Source: Lachnospiraceae bacterium (GTDB lineage: Bacteria; Bacillota; Clostridia; Lachnospirales; Lachnospiraceae). From it: a stretch of 53,133 bases of DNA. Within the stretch, counting starts at the first letter, position 1; each line of letters opens with the position of its first letter. The notes beneath the pieces were generated by a model. That model was not told the DNA's origin. It saw only the letters and a program-made list of their open reading frames with translations, and did no database searches. Positions 18,105-28,172 of the stretch are shown here, piece by piece. The DNA is taken from assembly GCA_028727605.1 (NCBI GenBank), contig JAQYOA010000017.1, positions 1 to 53,133 on the forward strand, in the 5' to 3' direction. A program made the translations under genes and the position numbers.

Positions 18105-21100
18105 ATGAAAAAATATGCCAAGAAGCTTACCGCCGGCCTTGTTGCATTCGCCATGGTGGCAAGCAGTATGACACCTACTGCAATGGTTGTCTCGGCAGCT
18201 CCTGAAGATTCGGCTGCCTCTTCGGAAGAGATTACGCTTAGCGCAACCGCTGAGACAAACCTGGCATCTGCCAAAATCATTTCCTCTTTGAACGAAGAAG
18301 AGGAAACCAGCACTGCAGATTACAGTGGACTCAAAGCAGCCATCAGAGATGCCATTTTTAATGGCTACAACGATAAGACAGACCTGTCCGCTTACAATGC
18401 TTCGGAAGAAGAAGTGACTGTAACGACAGAAGAAGTTCTGGCTGAGACCAATATGGCCGATGCAGTTGAAGTTACATATGAGACAGATTCCGACGGAACT
18501 GTCGTTGCTGCAGAAGTCGAGATGGATCCGATGGTTGCCATGGCTGCCGAGGAACTGGAAGCAAATGCGACTGTTTACGGTCTGACTGAGGAGCAGAGCC
18601 AGAACCTTCTGGGTATGTATTCCCAGTATCTGCAGCTGTATGAGGACAATGCGGATATGTTTGGCGTTCAGGTGCCTTACAACACCACCAGAGATACCAA
18701 CTCCAGTCCGATCGGTTCTCTTCTCGATGTGGCAAGTATCCCGGAGGCATATGCACAGGCAGGCTACATCGGATACGATGTGCTCTCCGGTATTATCCAG
18801 CTGTACTATCTGGGAACACAGTTCGCTGTTCAAGAGTACAAGGACGATGTAATTGCCGGAAGAAATGAGGCGCTCTCTGTTCTTACCGATGACATGACCG
18901 AGATGCAGAAATATCTGGCTCTGAACGACTGGATGGCAAACGAGTGCCAGTTCGCCATGGACTACATCATGAAGGAAATGGTGCAGCCGGAACCAAAGGC
19001 AAACGAACTGTATGAGTATGCATACAATTGTGCGTATAATATGATCCGGTCACAGGTATATGACGCTGCAAAAGAGGCCATGTTAAACTATGGCATGGAC
19101 GAAGCTACCGCAAAAGCCCAGGCAGATGCAACTGCAGATGCGTTTATGGTGGATGTGGATGAAGAGAACGGCAGCGGCGAGCAGCAGGCTGCATCCCTTG
19201 CTTCCTCGATCGTAGGTATGTGGGGATCCAATCAGGTTGGCTTCTTCGTTAACAAGAAAGCAGTGTGCTTTGGTTATGCTGATGTCTATGCATACCTTCT
19301 TCAGTGTGCACATCCGGAAATTTACCTGAAAGATCCTTCCGCAGGTCTGGATGACGCAAGCAATTGGAAATCCTACACCGAGCTGAACTACGAACTGGGC
19401 ACCGACGGAAATCCGGTAAAGGATGAGGACGGCAACTATCAGTGGAGTGAAGATTCTGCAGCAATTGTTGACTATGTAAAAATTGTTTTCAATGCCAACG
19501 TTACCATGTTTGGTCAGGAAGCTCCCTTCGGAGAAGCTCACTACTGGAATGCCGTGAAACTGGACGGTGAATGGTATTATGTAGACCCCTGCTATGTGGA
19601 TATCTACGTTGAGTGTATGAACCGTGACCGTGTGGAGACAGACGGAAACTTAAATCACCTGTACTTCATGTTCAGTGATGATTCCTGTCGTGATATGTAC
19701 GAGGACAACTATAAAGAAATCCGTACCCTGTACGAGGGTATCGCAACAGACAAGACCTACGAAGAGGCATGGGTAGCATTTGTAAAGAGCCAGCCGTATC
19801 AGGTGGGCAAAAAGATTTATTATCTGTATGATTCCACAGACCTGCTGGAAATCATGAATGATTACGGAAACGGAAGCAGCAGCTCCAGCAGCAGAGCATC
19901 AGATAACAGCAACATCTCTGACTATGAGGGACTGTTCCAGGATACAGAGTATAAGATTGTATACCATGACAATGCGTCGATGGATGATACCAGCGACACC
20001 TATGCAAGTCTGATCGATTTCAACAACGGTCAGGTATATAATCCGACAACAGGAGAACTCGAAGATAATGCACTGATTGCAGAGCTGTACGCAGAGCATG
20101 AGGAGTATGTGAAAGAGTATCCGTCTATCTCGATCTCCTGTGCATATTATGACGGAAAGATTTATTTCAGCCTTTCCAACTGCGTTCTTTCCTATGATCT
20201 GGAGACAGGCGCAATTGAGAAGCTGATCGAGTATACCGAAGTAAGCGGCGAGCGTGATATGTCCAATGGTCTTGGCGGTCTTGCGTTCACCATGACTAAT
20301 GATGCGGTAAGCGAAAACGGCATCACAGTACAGAACCCGCCGATCGCGGATATGACCATCAAAACAGACGGAAAGATGTATGTTTCCGTAGCAACAAATT
20401 ATGCATTCATCTCCGGTAAAGATTTCGGAGAACTGACAGACTACAGCAGCTATGGATACAAATTTGCAGAGACCAACTATGAACCGTCCTATAACACTTA
20501 CTATAACAGTGATGAAGAAAACGATAACGACGAGTTCATGTGGAGTGCAAATATTGTCGGCACAATTGAAATGTCACATCTGACCGGAACACAGCACACT
20601 TCTGAGACCGTTACTGTACCGGCAAGCTGCACAGAGGACGAGTACACCGTAACCCGCTGCACCGAGTGCGGAAAGATCCTGGAAGACACAACTGTTGAGC
20701 AGACAGCTGAGACGACAAATGCTGAGGAGAACGATGCAGTTGTTAGCGTTTCTGTTTATGATGCTGCAGCAGCTGAGGGCGCGGATCCTATTTGTAAAAT
20801 TGACATTGTTAAAGAAGGCAACGAAGAACTTAAAGGTCAGGATGTAATTGTCGAAGCTACAGAAATTATCGCAGAAGTAGAAAAAGCTGAAGAACTTAAG
20901 GAGTATATTCTGGACGAAACTACTGTACCAGAAAAAACGACCGCTGTATATGGTGGGGATGCAGTGCCGGTAAAACTTACGGCAACCAAAAAGGCAACTG
21001 ATGCGAAAGCAACAGTAAACATTTATGTGTTTGATGCCGATACTGTAGGCCAGGAGAGTGCTGAACCAATTTATATTACAACACTGGAAACTAAGACTGG

Positions 21101-23837
21101 TCTGGAAGGTGAGGAAACCAGTTATAGTGCAGATGAAATTAAAGCAGCACTTGAGACAGAAAAATTTGCAGACTATAAACTGGACGAAAGCAGTGTACCG
21201 GAAGAAGTAACGGTCGTATATGGAGGAGCCCCAGAACCTGTTAATCTTACAGCAACTAAAAAGGCAACTGATGCAAAAGCGACCGTAAATATTTATGTTT
21301 ATGATGCTGATATGGCAGAGCAGGAGGGCGCAGAGCCAATTTACACTGCAACACTTGACAGTAAGATAGGTCGTGAAGGCGATGAAACCACTTATAGTGC
21401 AGACGAAATTAAAGCAGCACTTGAGACAGAAAAATTTGCAGATTATAAACTGGACGAAAGCAGTGTACCGAGTGAAGTAAAAGTCGTATATGGTGGAACC
21501 CCAGAATCTGTAAAACTTACAGCAACCAAAAAGGCAACCGATGCGAAGGCAACTGTAAACATTTATGTTTATGATGCTGAAGCGGTTGAGCAGGAAGGTG
21601 CAGAGCCGATTTATACCGTGACGCTCAATGACAAAGTTGGTCGTGAAGGCGATGAAACCAGTTATAGTGCAGCTGAAATTAAAGAGGCACTTGAGATAGA
21701 AAAATTTGCAGACTATAAATTGGATGAAAGCAGTGTGCCGGAAGAAGTAACGGTCGTATACGGTGGAGACGCAGTGCCGGTAAAACTTACGGCAACCAAA
21801 AAAGCAACCGATGCAAAAGCAACTTTAAATATTTATGTTTATGATGCCGAGACAGCAGGGCAAGATGGTGTTGAACCTATCTATACTGTAACGCTTAATG
21901 ATAAAGTTGGGCGTGAAGGCGATACTGCTACTTATAATGCAGATGAGATTAAAGCTGCTATTGATACAGAAAAACTGGTTAACTATGTTTTGGATGAAAG
22001 TTCTGTTCCGGAATCTGTAGATGCAACATATGGTGGTGAAGCTGTTCCTGTTAAATTAACAGCATCCAAAGAAACCGGTGATGCAACTTTGATCATTAAA
22101 GTGTTAGATTCTGCAACAGCTTCTGATGAGGAACCTACAGTAGTTCTTGAGAAGACAGTAACAGAGTCTGGTTATAAGGGTGAAACAATTACTTATGATG
22201 CTACAACTATCAAGAGTCTGGTTGGTGACATTAGTGGTTACACCCTGGACGAGGACAGCCTGCCGACGGAAGAAGTAACTGTAACTTATGGCGGAGATCC
22301 TGAAACTGTAACACTTACCGCAACAGCAAATCCGACCGGTACGGGACATCGCTATATCAAGTTTGATGAAACCTATTACACCAAAGTTGATAAGGATGAC
22401 GCAAATTCTGCCTGGAACGAAGGTACCAGCTATGTATGTATCGATTGCGGACATGCATTTGAGCTGGATGAAGATGACGAGACAATCGAAGACAACTTAA
22501 GAAGCAACGACGTCGTTTTGACAGACGATGAGGTTGCAGCATATGCCAAAAATCTGACAGAAGTATGGACCTGGTCTACCGACAAAACAGAGGCTTCTCT
22601 GTATCTGGTTCCGACAGAACTGATGGATCACAAGTTTGACTGTGTATGGGAGAATCCGTCTCTCAGCAAACGTGGTGTTGCAACTGTGACCGGTGACTGT
22701 GAGACAGGTGAATTTACTGCAACCGTTACCTTGAACGGAAAAGAGTATACAAAGACAGAGACTGTTGAAAAACACAATCATTCTTACCTGAATCAGGAAG
22801 AGACAGATGATGACGGCAATGTAACACAGGAAGCAGCAGTTCAGTGGACCTGGGCCGATGATTACTCCAGTGCGGAAGCATCCTTCACCTGTGACGTCTG
22901 CGGAAAGACAGAAAAAGTAACGGCATCTGGAGATGCAATTGCCGTTTCCGGTCAGACAGAAGCCACCTGTACGGAAGATGGTTCCATTACCTATCAGGCA
23001 ACAGTAACAGTGGATGACATTAATTATCTGAGTTCCAGAAGCAAGGAGACAGATCCGGCTACCGGACATACTTATGGTGAGGATGCAGAGCCGGAATGGG
23101 ATTGGGTACAGGAGGAAGATGAATCTTATAGTTCTGCAACAGCCACCTTTACTTGTACTGCATGCGGTGAGGAAGAAACCGTAGATGCTGCTATCGAAAA
23201 GACAATTGACAGAGAAGCCGGTAAGACAATCTTTACAGCGACTGCAACGATAGGGGATAATACCTATACCGATACCAAGGAAGTTAATAAGATTCTCGAC
23301 AAAGCAAATCCATTCGTAGACGTCGATGAAGATGATTATTTCTATGATGCAGTCCTTTGGGCTGTTGACAAGGGAATCACAACAGGTTATGATGAAAGTC
23401 ACTTTGCACCGCTGGATAATTGTACCCGTGCAGGAGTTGTAACCTTCCTGTGGAGAACTGTTGGAAAACCGGAAGTAAAGACAACCGAAAATCCATTTGT
23501 GGATGTCAGTGAGGATGATTACTATTATACTGCAGTTCTCTGGGCATATGAAAACGGAATTACGAAAGGTATGGATGAGACACATTTTGCTCCAAATGAG
23601 AATGTAACAAGAGGACAGTTTGTGACATTTATGTACCGTGAGAAAGGCGAGCCGGAATACACTGTTGAGAATCCGTTCGAGGATGTGAAAGAGAATGAGT
23701 ATTATACAGATGCAGTTCTTTGGGCATACGAGAACAAAATCACAACCGGTACGGACGCTACTCATTTCGCTCCGGAAGATAACAGTATTCGAGGAGATGT
23801 TATAACATTCCTTTACAGAGGATACGCGGTGGAATAA
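18105..23837 (+). CDS. Giant secreted cell-surface protein: signal peptide, transglutaminase-like domain, tandem ~90-aa repeats, CxxC modules, three C-terminal SLH domains
   Basis: MKKYAKKLTAGLVAFAMVASSMTPTAMVVSA signal; AVCFGYADVYAYLLQ ... EAHYWNAVKLDGEWYYVDPCYVD transglutaminase-like Cys/His/Asp motifs; three NPFxDVxExxYYxxAVLWAxxxxITxGxDxxHFAP...R SLH repeats. Confidence 0.88.
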   Translation: MKKYAKKLTAGLVAFAMVASSMTPTAMVVSAAPEDSAASSEEITLSATAETNLASAKIISSLNEEEETSTADYSGLKAAIRDAIFNGYNDKTDLSAYNASEEEVTVTTEEVLAETNMADAVEVTYETDSDGTVVAAEVEMDPMVAMAAEELEANATVYGLTEEQSQNLLGMYSQYLQLYEDNADMFGVQVPYNTTRDTNSSPIGSLLDVASIPEAYAQAGYIGYDVLSGIIQLYYLGTQFAVQEYKDDVIAGRNEALSVLTDDMTEMQKYLALNDWMANECQFAMDYIMKEMVQPEPKANELYEYAYNCAYNMIRSQVYDAAKEAMLNYGMDEATAKAQADATADAFMVDVDEENGSGEQQAASLASSIVGMWGSNQVGFFVNKKAVCFGYADVYAYLLQCAHPEIYLKDPSAGLDDASNWKSYTELNYELGTDGNPVKDEDGNYQWSEDSAAIVDYVKIVFNANVTMFGQEAPFGEAHYWNAVKLDGEWYYVDPCYVDIYVECMNRDRVETDGNLNHLYFMFSDDSCRDMYEDNYKEIRTLYEGIATDKTYEEAWVAFVKSQPYQVGKKIYYLYDSTDLLEIMNDYGNGSSSSSSRASDNSNISDYEGLFQDTEYKIVYHDNASMDDTSDTYASLIDFNNGQVYNPTTGELEDNALIAELYAEHEEYVKEYPSISISCAYYDGKIYFSLSNCVLSYDLETGAIEKLIEYTEVSGERDMSNGLGGLAFTMTNDAVSENGITVQNPPIADMTIKTDGKMYVSVATNYAFISGKDFGELTDYSSYGYKFAETNYEPSYNTYYNSDEENDNDEFMWSANIVGTIEMSHLTGTQHTSETVTVPASCTEDEYTVTRCTECGKILEDTTVEQTAETTNAEENDAVVSVSVYDAAAAEGADPICKIDIVKEGNEELKGQDVIVEATEIIAEVEKAEELKEYILDETTVPEKTTAVYGGDAVPVKLTATKKATDAKATVNIYVFDADTVGQESAEPIYITTLETKTGLEGEETSYSADEIKAALETEKFADYKLDESSVPEEVTVVYGGAPEPVNLTATKKATDAKATVNIYVYDADMAEQEGAEPIYTATLDSKIGREGDETTYSADEIKAALETEKFADYKLDESSVPSEVKVVYGGTPESVKLTATKKATDAKATVNIYVYDAEAVEQEGAEPIYTVTLNDKVGREGDETSYSAAEIKEALEIEKFADYKLDESSVPEEVTVVYGGDAVPVKLTATKKATDAKATLNIYVYDAETAGQDGVEPIYTVTLNDKVGREGDTATYNADEIKAAIDTEKLVNYVLDESSVPESVDATYGGEAVPVKLTASKETGDATLIIKVLDSATASDEEPTVVLEKTVTESGYKGETITYDATTIKSLVGDISGYTLDEDSLPTEEVTVTYGGDPETVTLTATANPTGTGHRYIKFDETYYTKVDKDDANSAWNEGTSYVCIDCGHAFELDEDDETIEDNLRSNDVVLTDDEVAAYAKNLTEVWTWSTDKTEASLYLVPTELMDHKFDCVWENPSLSKRGVATVTGDCETGEFTATVTLNGKEYTKTETVEKHNHSYLNQEETDDDGNVTQEAAVQWTWADDYSSAEASFTCDVCGKTEKVTASGDAIAVSGQTEATCTEDGSITYQATVTVDDINYLSSRSKETDPATGHTYGEDAEPEWDWVQEEDESYSSATATFTCTACGEEETVDAAIEKTIDREAGKTIFTATATIGDNTYTDTKEVNKILDKANPFVDVDEDDYFYDAVLWAVDKGITTGYDESHFAPLDNCTRAGVVTFLWRTVGKPEVKTTENPFVDVSEDDYYYTAVLWAYENGITKGMDETHFAPNENVTRGQFVTFMYREKGEPEYTVENPFEDVKENEYYTDAVLWAYENKITTGTDATHFAPEDNSIRGDVITFLYRGYAVE
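20994..22073 (+). repeat. Four in-frame tandem repeats with exact 270-bp period (plus divergent flanking copies)
   Basis: gcaac[t/c]gatgc[g/a]aa[a/g]gcaac... recurs at 20994, 21264, 21534, 21804; a divergent unit starts at 22074 and another precedes 20994. Confidence 0.92.
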
Positions 23838-23887
23838 TTACGCCCGTGGTAAAGTGTTCGTAAGAAAAAAGTAAAATAGGAAACCAA

Positions 23888-23930
23888 GAAGGCTGTTATG
23901 TCAGATTTTTCTTCTGATATAACAGCCTTC
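23888..23930. terminator. Strong hairpin terminator after SLH gene
   Basis: gaaggctgttatgtcag-atttttctt-ctgatataacagccttc; 17-bp stem. Confidence 0.75.
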
Positions 23931-23955
23931 TCGTCTATTTATTGTATACTTTTTT

Positions 23956-23984
23956 TTGAATTTGTGATAAAATTTAAATATAGT
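23956..23984 (+). promoter_or_regulatory. Promoter of polysaccharide cluster 2
   Basis: TTGAAT - 17 nt - TATAGT directly after the terminator. Confidence 0.6.
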
Positions 23985-24016
23985 ATGATTATTACATATA
24001 GATGGAGATAAAGCCA

Positions 24017-25117
24017 ATGAAAACAGTTATGGTAGTATTTGGAACAAGACCGGAAGCAATCAAAATGTGTCCATTAGTTATGGAACTGAAACGTCGCGAA
24101 GGAATCCGTACAGTGGTATGCGTAACGGGACAGCATCAACAAATGCTGCAGGCTGTATTAGATACCTTTCATGTAATTCCGGATTACAATCTTTCCATTA
24201 TGAAGAAGAGTCAGACATTGTTTGATATTACTACACTGATTTTGAATCGTATCAAGGAAATTCTTGAAAAAGAGAAGCCGGATATTGTTCTTGTTCACGG
24301 AGATACCACAACTACATTTTCCACAGCACTTGCCTGTTTTTATATGCGTATTCCGGTGGGACATGTGGAAGCAGGTTTGCGCACATATGATTTGGATTCC
24401 CCATATCCGGAAGAGTTTAATCGTCAGGCGGTTGGAATTTTGGCAGCATTGCATTTTGCACCGACGGAACGTGCGAAGGAGAATCTTCTGCGTGAAGGAA
24501 AGAAACAAGACACTATTTTTGTGACAGGAAATACTGCAATTGATGCGTTAAAATGTACGGTATCGGAAAACTATCAGAATCCGCATCTTGATTGGGTAGG
24601 AGACGATAAATTGCTCTTGCTGACTGCACATCGAAGAGAAAATCTGGGGGAACCAATGCGGCAGATGTTTCGAGCAATTTTACGAATCGTCGAGGAGCAT
24701 GAGAATGTAAAGGTAATTTATCCGATTCACATGAATCCTGCAGTACGAAAAATTGCCGGGGAAGTATTTGAAGGGAATGAAAGAATCCGGTTGATCGAAC
24801 CATTGGATGTGTTGGATTTTCATAATTTTATGGATAAGAGTTACTTGATTCTGACAGACAGTGGTGGAATTCAGGAAGAGGCGCCGTCACTTGGAAAGCC
24901 GGTATTGGTTATGCGCGATACTACAGAACGGCCGGAGGGAGTAGAGGCCGGTACCTTAAAACTGGTGGGTACGGAAGAAGAAACAATCTATCGTGAAATA
25001 AATAATCTGTTTTCTGACGAAGAATATAAGAAGATGAGCAGAGCGGTAAATCCATATGGAGATGGTTTCGCAAGTCAGAGAATTACAGATATTTTAGTAG
25101 AAAAATTGGGATGTTAA
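24017..25117 (+). CDS. wecB: UDP-N-acetylglucosamine 2-epimerase (non-hydrolysing)
   Basis: MKTVMVVFGTRPEAIKMCPLVMEL ... VHGDTTTTFSTALACFYMRIPVGHVEAGLRT ... LTAHRRENLGEPM ... TDSGGIQEEAPSLGKPVLVMRDTTERPEGVEAG. Confidence 0.95.
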   Translation: MKTVMVVFGTRPEAIKMCPLVMELKRREGIRTVVCVTGQHQQMLQAVLDTFHVIPDYNLSIMKKSQTLFDITTLILNRIKEILEKEKPDIVLVHGDTTTTFSTALACFYMRIPVGHVEAGLRTYDLDSPYPEEFNRQAVGILAALHFAPTERAKENLLREGKKQDTIFVTGNTAIDALKCTVSENYQNPHLDWVGDDKLLLLTAHRRENLGEPMRQMFRAILRIVEEHENVKVIYPIHMNPAVRKIAGEVFEGNERIRLIEPLDVLDFHNFMDKSYLILTDSGGIQEEAPSLGKPVLVMRDTTERPEGVEAGTLKLVGTEEETIYREINNLFSDEEYKKMSRAVNPYGDGFASQRITDILVEKLGC

Positions 25118-25863
25118 GGATGATGAATCGGATCAAAATATTGGATACTTATGTAGATAATCTGACCATGGCAGAAACTGTCACTGTGGTAGATCAGTTT
25201 ATCAAAGAGAAAAAACCGCTACACTTGATGGGAGTAAATGCAGATAAGATTAATATGCTTCGAAAGGATCCGCAATTGAAGGATATTGTAAATGGATGTG
25301 ATGTCATCAATGCAGATGGAGCTTCGGTTGTATGGGCATCAAAAGTTTTGGGAAAGCCACTAAAAGAACGTGTGGCAGGAATTGATTTGATGTACCATCT
25401 GATGGAGCTTGCCGAAAAAAGAGGATATCAGGTTTATTTTCTCGGCGCAAAGCAGGAAGTGGTGACAGAAACAGTTGACATTGTAAAAAAAATGCATCCT
25501 GCTCTTCAAATTGTCGGTTATCGAAATGGATATTTTAAGAAAGATGAGTGGTCAGAAATAGCAGAAATGCTGCGAGAGAGTCGTGCACAGATTGTGTTTG
25601 TAGGGATCACTTCTCCATTAAAGGAATATTTGGTGGAGTATTTGCAAAACCAGGATCTGAACTGTGTATTTATGGGTGTTGGAGGAAGTTTTGATGTTGT
25701 ATCCGGGAATATTCCGCGTGCGCCGAAATGGGTACAGAACATTGGTATGGAATGGCTTTTCCGTGTCCTTCAGGAGCCTGGACGGTTATGGAAACGCTAT
25801 TTTTTTGGAAATATTGAGTTTATTACAAGTGTCTATCGCGAAAAGTTCAGAAAGAGCAAGTGA
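25111..25863 (+). CDS. WecG/TagA/CpsF family glycosyltransferase (GT26)
   Basis: INADGASVVWASKVLGKPLKERVAGIDLMYHLMELAEKRGYQVYFLGAKQEVV ... VFVGITSPLKE ... FMGVGGSFDVVSGNIPRAPKWVQNIGMEWLFRVLQEPGRLWKRY. Confidence 0.94.
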   Translation: MLRMMNRIKILDTYVDNLTMAETVTVVDQFIKEKKPLHLMGVNADKINMLRKDPQLKDIVNGCDVINADGASVVWASKVLGKPLKERVAGIDLMYHLMELAEKRGYQVYFLGAKQEVVTETVDIVKKMHPALQIVGYRNGYFKKDEWSEIAEMLRESRAQIVFVGITSPLKEYLVEYLQNQDLNCVFMGVGGSFDVVSGNIPRAPKWVQNIGMEWLFRVLQEPGRLWKRYFFGNIEFITSVYREKFRKSK

Positions 25864-25866
25864 TAT

Positions 25867-26961
25867 ATGAATATTATTTATTTATCGAGAACCATGGGGC
25901 AGGGAGGAGCTGAAAAAATAGTATATCAGCTTGCCACAGAGGAGGCACTGCGCGGAGAGAAAGTGTTGGTTGCTTCCTGTGGTGGTGTATATGTAAAACT
26001 ATTGGAAGAAAAGGGGATTCGGCATATCCAGGTGGAAGACCTGGAGTGTAAAAATCCGGTTACGATCTATCGAACTTTAAAAAAAATGATTCATGTGGTT
26101 CGGAAGGAAAAGATTGAATTAATTCATACGCATCATCGTATGGCACAGTTTTATGCAGCTGTAATTCGTATGCTTTTCCCTAAAATACAAGTGTTGTATA
26201 CTGCACATAATGTGTTTTTTGATAAAGCTATGTTTACGCGAACGATTCTGCATAAAACTTCGATTGTGGCAGTTGGAAATGGTGTGAAAGAAAACCTGAT
26301 TCGTGTTTTTCATATAAAACCGGAGAAGATTCAGGTGATTTATAATGGAATTACTGTGGAACAACCGGATTTCCAGCACCGGAACAAGGTGTTGGAAGAA
26401 CTTCGAGAACAAGGATATTATCTTCTTGGCGTGATCGGACGTATTTCGAAGCAAAAAGGAATTGATGTTTTTATTTCTGTATGCAGTCAATTGAAGGCAC
26501 GAGGAATCCCGATCAAGGGTGTGATTATTGGAGACGGAGAAGAGAAAGAAGAAATCAAAAATCTGATCGAAGATAAGGGACTTTCCAATGATCTGATTCT
26601 GCTTGGATATCAAAGCCATGTTACGACTTTGATCAGTCAGTTGGATCTTGTGTTGATGCCTTCCCGGTGGGAAGGGCTTCCATTGCTTCCTTTTGAGGTT
26701 TTTTCTGTGCATAAGACGATAGTTGCCAGTAACATTGACGGCATTAATGAAATTGTACATCATATGGAGAATGGTATTTTAGTGCAGAAAGATGATGACA
26801 AAGCCTTTACAGATGCTGTTATTTCTTTGTATCAGGATAACGATTTGAAAAAAAAATTGGAAACAAACGGAGAGAACACTTTTCAGAAATTCCATAGCTA
26901 TCAGGATTTTGTGAAGCAATACGATGAGAAATACCGAGAATTAGCAGAGGGCAGGATATGA
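25867..26961 (+). CDS. Glycosyltransferase family 4
   Basis: MNIIYLSRTMGQGGAEKIVYQLA ... IGRISKQKGIDVFISV ... VLMPSRWEGLPLLPFEVF. Confidence 0.9.
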   Translation: MNIIYLSRTMGQGGAEKIVYQLATEEALRGEKVLVASCGGVYVKLLEEKGIRHIQVEDLECKNPVTIYRTLKKMIHVVRKEKIELIHTHHRMAQFYAAVIRMLFPKIQVLYTAHNVFFDKAMFTRTILHKTSIVAVGNGVKENLIRVFHIKPEKIQVIYNGITVEQPDFQHRNKVLEELREQGYYLLGVIGRISKQKGIDVFISVCSQLKARGIPIKGVIIGDGEEKEEIKNLIEDKGLSNDLILLGYQSHVTTLISQLDLVLMPSRWEGLPLLPFEVFSVHKTIVASNIDGINEIVHHMENGILVQKDDDKAFTDAVISLYQDNDLKKKLETNGENTFQKFHSYQDFVKQYDEKYRELAEGRI

Positions 26962-28172
26962 AAATTTTGATGGTAACTCCCGGGCGGTTGCCTGTACCGG
27001 CGGTAAAGGGCGGTGCAGTGGAAAATTTGATTGAATTACTTCTCGATTATAATGAACGATACCAGATGGCAGAGATTACAGTAGTATCTGTTTATGAGAA
27101 AGAAGCCGCTGAATACTCTGAAAAATATCAAAATACGAAGTTTGTTTTTTTAAAGCGAAGTAAGCCTTCTGAGCTTATTATGCAGAAACATTTGCTGCCG
27201 TATCGATTCTTTGATTATTGTTTCAGCGTGAGAACCGGCAGTTATTTCAAAAAACGAGCCTGTTCTTTTGATGTGATCGTGATTCAAAATGAACTGGTGA
27301 ATGGAAGAACATTGCAGCGGTATCTGGCAGGAAACTATATTTATCATGCGCATAATGATACTTTGGCTGTGAATAACAGAAAAGACATCTCATTTTTGCA
27401 GTCCTGTGATTGTGTCATTTCTATTAGTAAATATCTTTCAAAATGTTTTTCAGAGAAAGCAGCGCTTTCCAATATAAAAACAATTTACAATGGAATTGAT
27501 CTTGAAGTGTTTAGCAGAAAACAGTGTTGTGAAAGCAGAATTGAGCTGAGAAATCGTTACGGAATTAAAGATGGTGATGTGGTGGTTGTATTTGCTGGAA
27601 GACTGGTTCCTGATAAAGGAATACAAATACTTATAGATGCGATTGCGAAAATCCCATCCGAATATCATGTAAAACTTTTGGTAATAGGTGCTTCTTTTTT
27701 TAAGAAAAGCAGTGAAAATGCTTTTGTGAAGCAATTGAAGGAGGCGGGCGCCTCTATTAGTGATCGGATCATTTTCAGCGGGTATGTTGATTATGATCAG
27801 ATGCCTGCTTATTATAGTATGGCAGATATTGGGTGTGTACCTTCTTTATGGGAGGAACCTTTCGGCCTTACGGTAGTGGAACAGATGGCAATGGAACTTC
27901 CGGTAATTGCAACAGATGCAGGCGCGATTCCGGAGATTGTCGACCAATCGTGTGGATATCTGGTCGAAAGAGGAAAAAGATTATCGGAACAAATAGCAGA
28001 TGCCGTAAAAGAGTTGAGTATAAACTTTGATATGCGAAAAAGTATGGGGTTAAACGGAAGAAAAAAGGCAGAAGCCTTGTTTGACAGAAAGCAGTTTTGT
28101 GAGCAGTGGTTTCGGTTGGTAACCGGAAGGAGTACGAATGAATCAGATGTGGAAGAGAAAATGGGAGAATAA
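26958..28172 (+). CDS. Glycosyltransferase family 4
   Basis: MKILMVTPGRLPVPAVKGGAVENLIELLL ... VVFAGRLVPDKGIQILIDAIAKIP ... PSLWEEPFGLTVVEQMAMELPVIATDAGAIPEIV. Confidence 0.92.
   Translation: MKILMVTPGRLPVPAVKGGAVENLIELLLDYNERYQMAEITVVSVYEKEAAEYSEKYQNTKFVFLKRSKPSELIMQKHLLPYRFFDYCFSVRTGSYFKKRACSFDVIVIQNELVNGRTLQRYLAGNYIYHAHNDTLAVNNRKDISFLQSCDCVISISKYLSKCFSEKAALSNIKTIYNGIDLEVFSRKQCCESRIELRNRYGIKDGDVVVVFAGRLVPDKGIQILIDAIAKIPSEYHVKLLVIGASFFKKSSENAFVKQLKEAGASISDRIIFSGYVDYDQMPAYYSMADIGCVPSLWEEPFGLTVVEQMAMELPVIATDAGAIPEIVDQSCGYLVERGKRLSEQIADAVKELSINFDMRKSMGLNGRKKAEALFDRKQFCEQWFRLVTGRSTNESDVEEKMGE

Noticed and set aside
20994-22073. Possible CRISPR-like or non-coding repeat array
   Set aside because: The repeat is 270 bp, multiple of three, continuously coding and without unique spacers; it is a protein repeat.
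22497-23765. 422-aa minus-strand ORF opposite the SLH domains
   Set aside because: Antisense shadow; composition (Cys/Ile/Phe-rich) is the reverse complement of Asp/Glu/Thr-rich codons.
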